DNA from: Fibrella forsythiae
GTDB lineage: Bacteria > Bacteroidota > Bacteroidia > Cytophagales > Spirosomataceae
NCBI RefSeq assembly: GCF_017353175.1
Contig: NZ_JAFMYW010000005.1
Span: 434,001-498,000, forward strand
Length of the DNA stretch: 64,000 bases
Direction of reading: 5' to 3'
Shown piece by piece: positions 26,225 through 35,491 of this stretch. The stretch's first letter is position 1. Each line of letters opens with the position of its first letter. A model generated the notes under the pieces. The model was given only the letters and a program-made list of their open reading frames with translations. It was not told the DNA's origin and ran no database searches. The position numbers and the translations under genes were made by a program.

Positions 26225-26296
26225 TTTACACTCCCCGCACAAAATACATCAAGCTTATGTCTATATTAGCGTAAGTGTACTGAGCATCAACCAAAA

Positions 26297-26929
26297 ATGA
26301 CTAAGGAGATGAGCCAGACTGACGACAAACCGGAAAGCTTCCCAAAGGGCTACGAGCACACGGAAGCGCGTTTAGACAATACCCAAGGCCATTTACAGGC
26401 GATAGATGAGCAGATTAAAAACACCCTTAATGAGCAGGGGCCAACTCTGACCTTTAGGCCACCGGGTTCGGGCTTTATGAGATCACGCCAGCCCGGGAGC
26501 CGAGATCAAGTGATCACGTTCCTAGAAGAGCGAAAAAACGAACTTAAGAGGGATACCCTAGAACAAACGGAACAGGATACGCGTGGTGGCGATAACAAGG
26601 CCGGCCGGGTTGTGCGTGATCGCGTTCGGGAGGAGCTCTTTCCCAATCCCTATCGCCATCTGGGCAAAGCAGAGATGGGCCAGGAACAAACGTCTTTGAG
26701 AGACATGGAACAGGCGCAGGATTACATGGATGCCAAACTGGTTCAGGCAGCGGCAGACCGAAAGGCTCAGCCTAAAGAGGTCGTCCCATCACCTGAAAAG
26801 AAGGAGGATACGGGTCTGTCGATGTCAGTACGGTTTAACCAATCACTGAGCTACACAAAAGCGATGGAGCAAGCCGATGTAACGCATACTCCACCAAACG
26901 ATCCACAGCGCGGTTTTGATCGAGAGTGA
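26297..26929 (+). CDS. Island hydrophilic protein, possibly mobilization-related
   Basis: The 210-residue protein is very charged and mostly helical or disordered, without hydrophobic segments. It holds a short Pro/Gly/Arg motif (RPPGSGFMRSRQPGSRD, about 54-71). It ends PQRGFDRE, faintly like the DRDxEP tails of other island proteins. No family recognised. It converges on the next two genes with a 10-bp gap. The name is only a guess from location; all that is sure is an island-specific hydrophilic protein. Confidence 0.5.
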   Translation: MTKEMSQTDDKPESFPKGYEHTEARLDNTQGHLQAIDEQIKNTLNEQGPTLTFRPPGSGFMRSRQPGSRDQVITFLEERKNELKRDTLEQTEQDTRGGDNKAGRVVRDRVREELFPNPYRHLGKAEMGQEQTSLRDMEQAQDYMDAKLVQAAADRKAQPKEVVPSPEKKEDTGLSMSVRFNQSLSYTKAMEQADVTHTPPNDPQRGFDRE

Positions 26930-26939
26930 ATAAACTAGT

Positions 26940-27212
26940 TCATTTATCGGGTTCGATGTCCCGGTCTTTTGATCTGGTAGGGGCTATATTATCCTTCTGC
27001 GAACGATTACCCGTTAACCAATTGGGTAAACGCTCTTCCCTTACCCGCTCCGCTTCATACTGCTCCCGGCCAGCTTTAAAACCAACCAGGCGAATAAAGT
27101 CGCTGTCTATGCTGGCCAATTGTTCCGCCAAGTCGGGCCTGTGCTGGGCGATGAGATAGCCTTCATTGAAACCCTTCACATAGTCGGGTTCAATCTTGTT
27201 TTGATCGTCCAT
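26940..27212 (-). CDS. Small island protein with DRDIEP tail
   Basis: The 90-residue protein is charged and helical (DYVKGFNEGYLIAQ, then AEQLASIDSDFIRL and VGFKAGREQYEAERVREERLP), ending KDRDIEPDK. That tail closely matches KDRDHEPRL at the end of the intact MobF relaxase. It lies immediately downstream of an HTH gene (3-bp gap) on the same strand. I recognise no family; the shared tail suggests it may travel with, or be recognised like, the relaxase. Confidence 0.6.
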   Translation of the reverse strand: MDDQNKIEPDYVKGFNEGYLIAQHRPDLAEQLASIDSDFIRLVGFKAGREQYEAERVREERLPNWLTGNRSQKDNIAPTRSKDRDIEPDK

Positions 27213-27214
27213 CG

Positions 27215-27484
27215 TTAAAAGGTGTTACGGGCGTTCCGGGCCAGATAGGCGTTGATTGAATCGCGGTCGTAGAGAATGATTTTCTTCTGTGGCTGGGAGA
27301 ACCGTATTTTCCCCTCATCACGTAGTTTTTGCAGCGTTGTCTTCGATTTGATATTGAGGAGTTGCATGGCATCTTCATCGGACACCCATTTTTCTAAGTC
27401 GCTGCCCTGCTTCTCCTTCAGTCTGGTAACGACCTCTTCAACTAAGGCGAAGAATGCTTTGTCTTCGAGGCAAATGACTTGCAT
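27215..27484 (-). CDS. Helix-turn-helix (excisionase-type) DNA-binding protein
   Basis: I start this at ATG 27,484 (MQVICLEDKAFF), giving about 89 residues; a TTG start at 27,514 is possible. The N-terminal helix (AFFALVEEVVTRLKE) precedes a MerR/excisionase-like winged helix (WVSDEDAMQLLNIKSKTTLQKLRDEGKIRF and YDRDSINAYL). Such small HTH proteins are typical of Bacteroidota conjugative elements and act as regulators or excision helpers. It is co-transcribed with the small DRDIEP-tailed protein. Confidence 0.82.
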   Translation of the reverse strand: MQVICLEDKAFFALVEEVVTRLKEKQGSDLEKWVSDEDAMQLLNIKSKTTLQKLRDEGKIRFSQPQKKIILYDRDSINAYLARNARNTF

Positions 27485-28004
27485 AGATTCTTTTGATAGA
27501 TAGACATCTCCCAATTACTACAGCAAAGTTATTGTTAGAGTGAGAATACTTTTAAACCAGTATATGACATTGATCATTTATCCTGATCAGCGTTAATGTT
27601 AATCGAATTCAAAATGGTCCTATTTTCTCTTAATACACAGGGCTGCGTTTAACCTGTCACAGGTCAACCAAATAAGATTTAAGATAAGTACCGCAAATGT
27701 GTTTCTGACTATCCTTGCGGTGAAAAACTGATCAGACCATTATCATATGATTTTACAAACGTACTACCAACGTCGTACGTTTGTAAAATCGTCTCACGAA
27801 CTCAACTGTAACGCTGAAAAAGTACGTTGATTTGTGAAATGGCAATTTGAGAGGTTTGAATGAAGCTAACAACCGCAACCGAGTGGGGCAATATATTGTC
27901 TCGAAGAAACGGGCGTTTAATAGTACGCCTGTGCAACCTGCTTATTTCTTTTTCGATCTTTAGTGACCCCGCTAAGGGGCCGCCGAAGAAATGAGGTCCG
28001 TCAT
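27485..28004. other. Gene-free region with perfect 16-bp inverted repeat
   Basis: This 520-bp stretch has no supported gene. It holds a perfect inverted repeat, GATTTTACAAACGTAC (27,749-27,764) and GTACGTTTGTAAAATC (27,775-27,790), with a 10-nt spacer. The size and spacer suggest a recombinase, resolvase or repressor site; a short ORF at 27,802-28,008 has no family likeness and I leave it out. Confidence 0.6.
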
Positions 28005-28907
28005 TCATAAGTCGTTAAATTTGATATACTTATACTGTGGGGAACAGGCAAACAGGTAATTTAAGATCGATACGTGACCGGCTCCGAAAAGCACCAACAC
28101 CCTGTCCCGTGGCGAGGTGATAATGTTCTGAATGTTGCGATAAATCCGTAGATTTCGATTGAACCAAAACATGGACAGGGCGTCGGCTCCTTCATAGCGT
28201 TTGGCGTCAAATTGACCACCGCTAACGTAGGCTCCGAAGCCTCGATTGAGCACTTTCTCACTGTTGATGTAGCGAAAACTTTCCAGTAAAGTTAGGCGGG
28301 TTTGTTGCCGATCTTGGTAATTATAAAGCTGCTGATAGCGTTGAGATATTGAATTACGACCGCCGAAATAATGACGAGCCAAAATACGGTCCAGGTAGGT
28401 AGAGTCCGCCGTTTTTGACCGATTGTTAGCCAATTCTAGGAGCAGTGGATAAGCATCCACCCCATACAGCGTGTCCAGCTTGAAGCGATCAAGCAATCGC
28501 AAGGCAATCTGGTCGGTTTCCGAAGCACCTAGGGCTTTGCCCTCCTTTTTCCAAGCCTCAAAGCGACGCAGGATATAGCCGCTGTTACGACCTCCTTCGA
28601 CCGCAATTTTAGTAGGTTTAAACCGAGCGATATAATCCAGTAAGTCGCTCAGTTCGGCTTGCCGACGGGCTGAGAGGATATTAACCTTATCTTCTTCGCT
28701 GATTTTGTGGGCATCTATACCCGGGTAATTAAAATGCCAGCTACCTACTAACAAGACGCTAGGCAGTGAATCGCGTCCAACTAGAAAAGAATCTGGGTCC
28801 GTCCTGGTAGTTCGATTCGCTTGTGCGTAAACTAACGCCTGATTAGATGAACAAGCACTCAGTAGTGCCAACGCGATAACGCTAATGCTTAGGCAATGAA
28901 TAGACAT
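28005..28907 (-). CDS. DUF5694 lipoprotein (TraB/GumN-like)
   Basis: The 300-residue protein begins with a lipoprotein signal peptide (SVIALALLSACSS, Cys at about 19). The mature domain has the DUF5694 pattern: PSVLLVGSWHFNYPGID, then SDLLDYIARFKPTKIAVEG, DQIALRLLDRFKLDTLYGVDAYPLL and a final VLVLFGAGHVSILNYLF. His and Glu in VGSWHF, VEG and GAGH resemble the metal-like site of EreA/TraB-type enzymes, which is inference. It is probably an envelope protein. The LytS/LytR-type pair lies divergently upstream. Confidence 0.8.
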   Translation of the reverse strand: MSIHCLSISVIALALLSACSSNQALVYAQANRTTRTDPDSFLVGRDSLPSVLLVGSWHFNYPGIDAHKISEEDKVNILSARRQAELSDLLDYIARFKPTKIAVEGGRNSGYILRRFEAWKKEGKALGASETDQIALRLLDRFKLDTLYGVDAYPLLLELANNRSKTADSTYLDRILARHYFGGRNSISQRYQQLYNYQDRQQTRLTLLESFRYINSEKVLNRGFGAYVSGGQFDAKRYEGADALSMFWFNRNLRIYRNIQNIITSPRDRVLVLFGAGHVSILNYLFACSPQYKYIKFNDL

Positions 28908-29191
28908 AAGTTAGGATTAAGTAAGACCGATTGTCGCGCTTAGGGGGGGGCGAGTCATTCGACCGGTTAAATAGCTGACCAGCCCTAGACGGCTTCCCCA
29001 TTAGCGTAGACAAAACTGACATCGATGTCTCAGGAGATCAATTTTATTATCCCAACCCGCTCGTTTAGCCGACGAACGCCCTTATACGTAGATGATGCAC
29101 CAACTTGATGTTGTGAATCGGATTCATTGCTTCATCTAGCCGATTTATCCAGGTAGATAAAGCGTTCGTATAAAAGCAGTTCGATAATGCC
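28908..29191. other. Divergent intergenic region
   Basis: The 284 bp between the DUF5694 gene and the histidine kinase gene hold no gene. They should contain both promoters and possibly a target of the LytTR regulator; no clear direct repeat was found. Confidence 0.4.
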
Positions 29192-30241
29192 TTGGGTCAA
29201 ATAGCTTGCAGAATGAATCGGAAAAATTGGTATCAACTGCATCGGTTGGGCTGGTCAATTTACCTGGGGTATGAACTGATTGGGGACTGGCTGTTGAGCC
29301 CGTATCCGCTTCGGAGTAGCTTATTGAGCAGCACCCAAGTTGCCTTGCGGCTGCTCGAATTTTACTGTTGTTATTGGCTGGTGTTCCCCCAATTGCTGCG
29401 GTCAGAGCCACTGCTGATTAGACTAGTGAAACTATTATCCGCCCTGCTAGGAATTATGGCCCTCTATATGGGTCTACGGTATGGGTTGGAGCAGGGACTT
29501 TATCCACGACTGTTTGGTTTCGGTAATTACAATCCCAATACTACCCTAAGCTATTACGTTTCGGACAATCTGTACTTTGCTAGTCCAGCCATCGCTGTTA
29601 GTTGGTTAACTTGGACGATCGAACGGACTATACAGCGGGAAGAGGAAACGCAGCAGCTACGCCATCAAATGCGGACGGCTGAAGAAGCGTTTCTGCGGGC
29701 ACAGATTGCGCCCCATTTTTTGTTCAATACCCTCAATTATCTGTATGTCCTAGCGTACCCCGTTTCCAAACCCTTAGCGTCAGCTATCCTCAAACTCTCT
29801 GAGTTAATGCGTTATACGTTAGCAGCTAGTTCAGCTAGTCAGGTTGTTCTCCGCCAAGAGGTTGCGTATCTACAGGATTATTTAGATTTATACCGCCTAC
29901 GCTTTCCAGGTCGATTTTTTGTCAATTTCATAGTCGAAGGGGAACTAAGAGATCAGCAGGTAGCTGCCCTACTTCTCATTCCTTTTGTGGAGAATGCCAT
30001 TAAACACGGGGTAATTGACCAAGCACGTTATCCGGTACAGATTACGTTGACTATTCGCCGAGATGATCTGGTCTTGAGCGTTGACAACACGATTGGCAAC
30101 CAGCAGAAAGAAACAACCTCGGGGATTGGCATCACCAATGTTCGTCGTCGGTTAGAGCTGCTCTATCCCGGTCGTTACGAGTTAGTCATTAATCAAACAC
30201 CGGCTCAGTTCAACACTTATTTACTAGTGCCGATTCACTAA
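29192..30241 (+). CDS. LytS-type sensor histidine kinase
   Basis: The 349-residue protein has about four membrane helices in the first 145 residues, a short coiled linker, then the His_kinase domain with the phosphoacceptor in APHFLFNTLNYLY (His about 175) and an ATPase domain with PFVENAIKHGV (N-box) and SGIGITNVRRRLELLY (G-box). This is the LytS/YehU-like class typical of Bacteroidota. A later in-frame ATG at 29,213 is also possible. It is followed 13 bp later by its LytTR response regulator. Confidence 0.92.
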   Translation: MGQIACRMNRKNWYQLHRLGWSIYLGYELIGDWLLSPYPLRSSLLSSTQVALRLLEFYCCYWLVFPQLLRSEPLLIRLVKLLSALLGIMALYMGLRYGLEQGLYPRLFGFGNYNPNTTLSYYVSDNLYFASPAIAVSWLTWTIERTIQREEETQQLRHQMRTAEEAFLRAQIAPHFLFNTLNYLYVLAYPVSKPLASAILKLSELMRYTLAASSASQVVLRQEVAYLQDYLDLYRLRFPGRFFVNFIVEGELRDQQVAALLLIPFVENAIKHGVIDQARYPVQITLTIRRDDLVLSVDNTIGNQQKETTSGIGITNVRRRLELLYPGRYELVINQTPAQFNTYLLVPIH

Positions 30242-30254
30242 CTGTCTACTTTTT

Positions 30255-31010
30255 ATGTTGCCCTTGATCCGTTGTTTAGCCGTCGATGATGAAGAGTACG
30301 CCTTAACGTTGTTGGCCGACTATATTCAACAAGTGCCTTTCCTAAAGCTAGTCAAAACGACTACCAACCCCCTCGAAGCCCTGCGCTTTTGTCAAACGGA
30401 CCAAGTCGATGTCCTGTTTCTAGACATTCAGATGCCTGAACTCACAGGGTTACAGTTGTTACGCTTGTGTGGTAGCCGCTGTAAAGTGATTCTGACGACG
30501 GCCTATTCCGAATATGCGTTAGATGGGTATGAGAACGATGTGATTGATTACTTATTGAAGCCGATCTCCTTCGAGCGTTTTTTAAGGAGTGTTCAAAAGT
30601 TGCTCCCTTTCTTTATATCTGCAGAGGCAACGCACGCTCCGCCGTCTTTGGTAGTGCCATCAACGCTTGTGGCTGAACCGACATACTTATTTCTAAAAGG
30701 GGATACCAAGAACAAATATGTGCGCGTGAATCATGCCGATATTCACTTTGTCGAAGGCCTAAAAAATTATGTTTCCGTTCAGCTAACGACGGATCGTCTA
30801 ATTAGCTATTGCAGTTTGAAGGATCTCTTAAGCCAGTTGCCTTGTCCTCCTTTTATTCGAATTCACCGGTCTTATATTGTTGCTCTAGATAAGATCGAGT
30901 CTATTGATGGGCATTTAATCTATATCCGTAATAAGCGTCTCCCTATTGGAGAGACGTATCGAGACGAAGTTCTACAAATCATTCGTGCCCGTCAGCCGCA
31001 CACAGGCTAG
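30255..31010 (+). CDS. LytTR-type response regulator
   Basis: The 251-residue protein has a receiver domain with acidic pocket DDEE (about 10-13), phosphoacceptor Asp in VLFLDIQMPELTG (about 57) and Lys in DYLLKPISFERF, then a C-terminal LytTR DNA-binding domain (HFVEGLKNYVSVQL, LLSQLPCPPFIRIHRSYIV). It pairs with the kinase just upstream, and a lesion-bearing insertion sequence follows immediately. The regulated genes are not evident; the divergent DUF5694 gene is the nearest candidate. Confidence 0.94.
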   Translation: MLPLIRCLAVDDEEYALTLLADYIQQVPFLKLVKTTTNPLEALRFCQTDQVDVLFLDIQMPELTGLQLLRLCGSRCKVILTTAYSEYALDGYENDVIDYLLKPISFERFLRSVQKLLPFFISAEATHAPPSLVVPSTLVAEPTYLFLKGDTKNKYVRVNHADIHFVEGLKNYVSVQLTTDRLISYCSLKDLLSQLPCPPFIRIHRSYIVALDKIESIDGHLIYIRNKRLPIGETYRDEVLQIIRARQPHTG

Positions 31011-31024
31011 CTTTATACTAGAGT

Positions 31025-31985
31025 TGTTGCAACGGGTTAATTTTGTAAAATGAAGTTTTCAACAGCGGACTTACGCACTGATCGCCAGTGGCGAGCGGCT
31101 ACGGGATTAGATCAAATACGGTTTACTAAACTACTGGCTCTGTTTCCCGCCGCTTACCAACAGCTTTACGGACAAAGCCTTGAGCAACGCCAGCAGCAAT
31201 GCCCCGACGAGCCAGTGCTTAATAGCTACGAAGACTTGTTGTTATTTACTTTATTCTCCCGCTCCGGCGGCCCGGTTAAAATCAGGCCTTACCTTTGACT
31301 TACTAGGCCTTACTACCGGTATGGATGGCTCGACAGCTAAGCGCAATCAGGATATCGGGCTGGCCTTAATGAAAACCGCTCTTAGCCAGTCTGGCCACTT
31401 GCCTAAGACCCATTTTGACAACGCCGAAAGCTTCAAAGCTTACTTCCAGGATAAAGGCCCTCTGCTGATTGATGCAACAGAACAACGTACCCAGCGGCCG
31501 GCCGATCCCAACTACTAGGAGGGCATGTACAGCGGCAAAAAAAAGCCCATACGGTCAAGTCATTAATCTTGGGCACAGCTGATCGCTATATTCACTATGT
31601 AAGCAAAGCTTGGCAGGGTAAGCATCATGATTATCGACAGTTAAAGTACCACTTCCCGCCCGACCAACCCTGGTTTTCTGAACTCTCTATTGAAGTAGAT
31701 TTAGGCTATCAGGGAATCGTAAAGGACTATGATTGTCAATCAGTTAGTCAGCCTAAGAAGAAACCGAAAGGTGGCCAATTAACGTCGGAAGAAAAGGCGG
31801 ATAATCAAACTAAGAGTTCAACCCGAATTCGTGTCGAACACGCCATTGGCGGCTTAAAACGCTACCGCTATCTAAGTGATCGACTACGCACACACAAGGC
31901 AAGTTTGTATGAGTTATCACTATTAATTTGTGCTGGTCTGTGGAATTTTATTTTGAGTAACTAACTGACAATCACCGTTGCAACA
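31025..31985 (+). mobile_element. Insertion sequence with inverted ends, decayed
   Basis: An 11-bp terminal inverted repeat TGTTGCAACGG (31,025-31,035) and CCGTTGCAACA (31,975-31,985) bounds a broken transposase gene. Flanking AGT on the left and TGT on the right do not give a clear target duplication. It sits directly downstream of the LytTR regulator gene. Confidence 0.85.
31050..31964 (+). pseudogene. IS5-superfamily-type DDE transposase, frameshifted
   Basis: Three reading-frame pieces join into one transposase. The N-terminal HTH part reads to about 31,275, then continues in the next frame (GLTFDLLGLTTGMDGSTAK, with an Asp in FDNAESF) to a TAG at about 31,516. A second shift in the A-run at about 31,536 leads to the catalytic part (ILGTADRYIHYVSK, LSIEVDLGYQGI, RVEHAIGGLKRYR). 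At least two frameshifts and one nonsense codon make it inactive. The pattern HTH then GxxDGxxAK...RVEHAIGGLKR is that of DDE_Tnp_4-like transposases. Confidence 0.88.
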
Positions 31986-32447
31986 TGTCTACTAACGACC
32001 TACGGCCGGTTGTGCTGTATTCGATTTTGGATATGTGGCCTCTTGAACTTGCTACTTTTTACTGGACAGAAAAGTAAGAAACATCGTCTGGTAAAAGATA
32101 GTACAATCAGAGAAAACTCAAAACTTGTATCTGTATAATTATCTCAAATAACGCTCCTTTCGGGCGATACAGGTTTGCCCTTCATAGATCTAAACCAGCT
32201 ACGAACCCAAGTTGTCTTAAAATAAACGAACGTTTATATTGTGACAAACCGTACTAGCAATGTAATTGAAAGAGAGATGCTTTAACTAAAAAAATCACCT
32301 ACGAACCACTCACATTTGAAGGCTCATATTGATAAAGAGATGTGCGATAAGGAGTATTACTTAACCATTAAGTATAACAACATAAGTATATCGCTATATT
32401 GCAGTTTGTAAAACTTTCACTCTCACAAGTGACTTAAACCAAACAAT
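31986..32447. other. Gene-free AT-rich region
   Basis: No gene or clear structure seen in the 462 bp between the insertion sequence and the next gene. It should contain the promoter of the following gene. Confidence 0.4.
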
Positions 32448-33704
32448 ATGATACTGGAAAGACAGACAATGCGGTCGAATGAGTATGCTTCTGACAGCTT
32501 TTTAACACAACGGCAGCTAACGAGAGTGTTAGATGCAGCAGACACCTATAAAGATGATTTGCTTGATCTTTTTAAAGTAGAAGACGAATCGAGAGTAATA
32601 AAAATCGGCAACTCCAAACAGTTGATTAACGCAATCTCTCTTCTTGACAGTCAATGCGTCAAAGTCAATTTGAGAAGTAGGGTCAAGGACATTTACTTGG
32701 ACAAAATGCTAGAAAAGGAGAAAGCTATATTCGAAATAGTCAACATTGAAGACGAATTTGTAATAAATAAGACTAAATCAGATATGCTTTCAGTAGAAAC
32801 TAAATATTCAGCAAAGAGCGATTTGTTAGATATTTACGATCTCAGTAAGTTCGCCAACTATTGCCGTGACAAAAGCTATGATGACCTTATAGATGTAATA
32901 AAAGACTATCTTAAAAGAAAAAATATAAACAATGCAAATGAAAAGCGACTTAGAACTGTCTATAACAAAGCCGAAGACAAGTTCTATTTAAGAGCTGTTA
33001 CATCTGTCGGAGATTACAAAGAGTATGGAATAAATTTCTCTGTATTCGTAGCAATCATGGCTTTGGATAAATACGCTGAAAACAAAGAAAGCGAGATTTA
33101 TATTGACAATTACAGCGTAGACGACTCTACGCTATATGTCTCTTTCACCCTTAATAGCAAAAATAAAATTGATGATAAACTAAGCTTGTCTTTTAATCTG
33201 ATCTTGGAAAATGATGAGATTAAAAGAAATGCTGTATCCTTTAATGGATTAGTTAAGCTCATTTACACAGACGATAGTAAAGAAAGCGAAATATATTTAA
33301 GGCCTAGAGGGATAAAGAAAGAGCCCGATACAAGCCCAGTGGACTTATTGACTTATGCTCACAGGGGAAGTGTAGCAAATGTGCTTGAGAAAATAGAGCA
33401 TCTTCCAAAGCTTATTGATTTTTTTATTGAACAAGTAAGTGAAGATTCTAAAAAGATTTCTTCTATTAGAAATCCAGATGATGTGAAGGTCTTTATTGCC
33501 GAAAAGGTAAGAAGAGCTAAGAAAGAAGAATTTAAGGTATATAAAGATAAAATCCTCAAGATACTGACAAGAATAAATGTTGATAATACATTTATGCTGT
33601 TTGATATGCTCAGAGAAGTCGATGATTTATTTGAACATGATGATATAGTCTCACGAAATTTCTGGCGTAGTAAGCTTTATCAAGCAATGATCGAGAAGCT
33701 GTAA
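32448..33704 (+). CDS. AT-rich cargo protein of unknown function
   Basis: The 418-residue protein is soluble and charged, with Lys- and Asp-rich composition (about 2/3 A+T in the gene, unlike the chromosome). The N-terminal half is helical with a basic patch (VNLRSRVKDIYLDKM). The middle has alternating strands (VSFTLNSKNKIDDKLSLSFNLIL), and the C-terminus is helical (NPDDVKVFIAEKVRRAKKEEFK). No family recognised. It stands alone on the + strand and ends at a perfect hairpin. Recent transfer is suggested by base composition. Confidence 0.7.
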   Translation: MILERQTMRSNEYASDSFLTQRQLTRVLDAADTYKDDLLDLFKVEDESRVIKIGNSKQLINAISLLDSQCVKVNLRSRVKDIYLDKMLEKEKAIFEIVNIEDEFVINKTKSDMLSVETKYSAKSDLLDIYDLSKFANYCRDKSYDDLIDVIKDYLKRKNINNANEKRLRTVYNKAEDKFYLRAVTSVGDYKEYGINFSVFVAIMALDKYAENKESEIYIDNYSVDDSTLYVSFTLNSKNKIDDKLSLSFNLILENDEIKRNAVSFNGLVKLIYTDDSKESEIYLRPRGIKKEPDTSPVDLLTYAHRGSVANVLEKIEHLPKLIDFFIEQVSEDSKKISSIRNPDDVKVFIAEKVRRAKKEEFKVYKDKILKILTRINVDNTFMLFDMLREVDDLFEHDDIVSRNFWRSKLYQAMIEKL

Positions 33705-33731
33705 ATCTCACAATCAGCCTTAAGACATGAG

Positions 33732-33775
33732 CATAACAAAAGGAGAACCTACTAATGGGTTCTCCTTTTGTTATG
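33732..33775. terminator. Perfect 18-bp hairpin between convergent genes
   Basis: Arms 33,732-33,749 and 33,758-33,775 are perfect complements with an 8-nt loop; the + strand right arm contains CTCCTTTTG. It lies just after the 418-residue cargo gene and can terminate it. Confidence 0.85.
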
Positions 33776-33876
33776 ATTCTAACGATGAAAAGAAGCTATG
33801 AGCCGAATGATCTAACAGCGTCTATACTTTTACAAAAGGCGACAAAATAAATATCAATGACCCAACATTGGCAGAC

Positions 33877-34752
33877 CTATTTTATGCGCACATTTAAAAA
33901 CCGCCCTTCTCCTGAATCATTAAAACCAAAATTTACGTATATCTCCTTATCTGAGTTAGTAGTCAAGCATTTTCTCTGAACCTCCACATTATTCTTATAT
34001 ATCCCCCAGCCACGACTTTTTCGTGAGTATCGATCATTGGCACTCGTATCACAAAAACGACCATCAGAAACGATAGTAAGCCTTGGATTAACAAGAGAAA
34101 CAAATTCGGCATTATAGCCGGATTCACGTCCATGATGTGGGGCTAACAAAATATCAGCGTTACTTATCCTTTCAATAAAACCTGGTTGTTTAAATAACTC
34201 CTCAAAAGATGGCGTTTCGTTGTCTCCTGGTATAACTACTTTCATACCTGCATATTCAAACACCGATACAATACTATGGTTATTGAAATTGTTATGGTTA
34301 CACGTTGTAGGTACAAAATGATTCATTCTAAGACCACCCCAATTATCAATATTTCCAACGTATTCAGGGCTGTCACTAGTTATTGGATTGCTATACGTAT
34401 CTGCGATATCACAATACATGCTAAATTTAGGTCTATCTACAGCTCTAGCACCTGCCATTATCTCATTACGTGTCAAGTGAGCTGGCAGCAAAACTACTTT
34501 AGGATAGAGTCCCCCTACGTTTAGTATATCATCAATATGATCTAAGTGAGGGTGAGATATAATGAGCCGATCAAGTTGTTTTACACCCCAATGATTTTTT
34601 AGCTGTAACAGAGGACTGAAATTTTGATTTCGCGTGTCATAGTCACCAATACCCAAATCAACAACGATATGCTTGCCATTTGGAGTTTTGATATAGGTTG
34701 CATGCCCGTGCTGGACATCCCAAAATACCATTTCTACTGAATTAGAAGCCAT
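33877..34752 (-). CDS. MBL-fold hydrolase (ComEC-like metallo-beta-lactamase domain)
   Basis: The 291-residue protein is one MBL-fold domain. The metal motif SHPHLDHIDD gives HxHxDH (about 65-70). Further ligands are visible in NNHSIV, VIPGDNETP and APHHGRESG. The opening VEMVFWDVQHGHATYIKTPNGKHIVVDLG is that of stand-alone ComEC-like MBL domains that act on nucleic acids or phosphodiesters; the substrate here is unknown. It follows the four-TM gene by 4 bp on the same strand, so the two are surely co-transcribed. No signal peptide, so it is cytoplasmic. Confidence 0.88.
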   Translation of the reverse strand: MASNSVEMVFWDVQHGHATYIKTPNGKHIVVDLGIGDYDTRNQNFSPLLQLKNHWGVKQLDRLIISHPHLDHIDDILNVGGLYPKVVLLPAHLTRNEIMAGARAVDRPKFSMYCDIADTYSNPITSDSPEYVGNIDNWGGLRMNHFVPTTCNHNNFNNHSIVSVFEYAGMKVVIPGDNETPSFEELFKQPGFIERISNADILLAPHHGRESGYNAEFVSLVNPRLTIVSDGRFCDTSANDRYSRKSRGWGIYKNNVEVQRKCLTTNSDKEIYVNFGFNDSGEGRFLNVRIK

Positions 34753-34756
34753 TATT

Positions 34757-35461
34757 TTAAGGTTGTTTAGTATGATTCATAAACTGCTGGTAAAGAACTT
34801 TTGCGTAGTCATTACTATATAAAATGATAATCTTTTTTCCGGAAATCAAAAAGCCTACATAAACTACAAGAAAAAGCATAGAAACTATTATTAAATTCTG
34901 GCTGTATGGGAAAAACACAGATTTAATTAAAAGGACTACGCTAAAGAAAATAGCTTGTATGCAACCTCCAAGAAAATTTCTAACTCCACCGTACTCTATA
35001 TTATGCTTTAAAAGTAATTCGTTATCTCTCAATACAGCTCTTATTTGACTAACTGCTTCCTTTATTAAAAATCTAGCTTTGACTTCATCAACACTTTCTT
35101 CAGTCTTCGTAAGCATTGTCATTCCAAAATAACCACTAATTTTAGATCGTATCTGATTTTTATATTCATTTGAAAATTCATTATTAATATGTAACAAAAA
35201 GTCAGTTGTGGGCATTCTTATTTCTCCTTGAAAATAAGGTTTTTGTAAAAACTCTTTCGATAACTGTCTATTCACTTGTACTAAAAGTAGAACTATAGCA
35301 ACAAAAAAACTTACACCTTCTATAATAGGAAACAATGGAATTATTTCGTTCATATAGTCATCAATGTATGGACTTCCAATATACTTATATACTGCTACCA
35401 AAGGTAAAGCAGTTAATGTAGTTGGCGCGAGGCGAGATCTAAGAGAATAGTTATCGAACAT
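34757..35461 (-). CDS. Four-TM membrane protein, 2TM-soluble-2TM layout
   Basis: The 234-residue protein has two hydrophobic segments near the N-terminus (about 14-30 and 44-64), a charged cytoplasmic middle of about 100 residues (NNEFSNEYKNQIRSKI, EESVDEVKARFLIKEAVSQIRAVL) and a second pair (about 163-185 and 188-208). This layout resembles pore-forming S-4TM effectors described in bacterial conflict systems; family membership is inferred from topology only. The MBL-fold gene follows 4 bp later and a fused HigB-HigA gene precedes it by 30 bp, all on the minus strand. Confidence 0.7.
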   Translation of the reverse strand: MFDNYSLRSRLAPTTLTALPLVAVYKYIGSPYIDDYMNEIIPLFPIIEGVSFFVAIVLLLVQVNRQLSKEFLQKPYFQGEIRMPTTDFLLHINNEFSNEYKNQIRSKISGYFGMTMLTKTEESVDEVKARFLIKEAVSQIRAVLRDNELLLKHNIEYGGVRNFLGGCIQAIFFSVVLLIKSVFFPYSQNLIIVSMLFLVVYVGFLISGKKIIILYSNDYAKVLYQQFMNHTKQP

Positions 35462-35491
35462 TGACTAACGTATACACCTTTCTTGAAGATA

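Noticed and set aside
27802-28008. 68-residue ORF downstream of the 16-bp inverted repeat
   Set aside because: No family likeness and it lies just beyond the DUF5694 gene's stop; composition gives no support.
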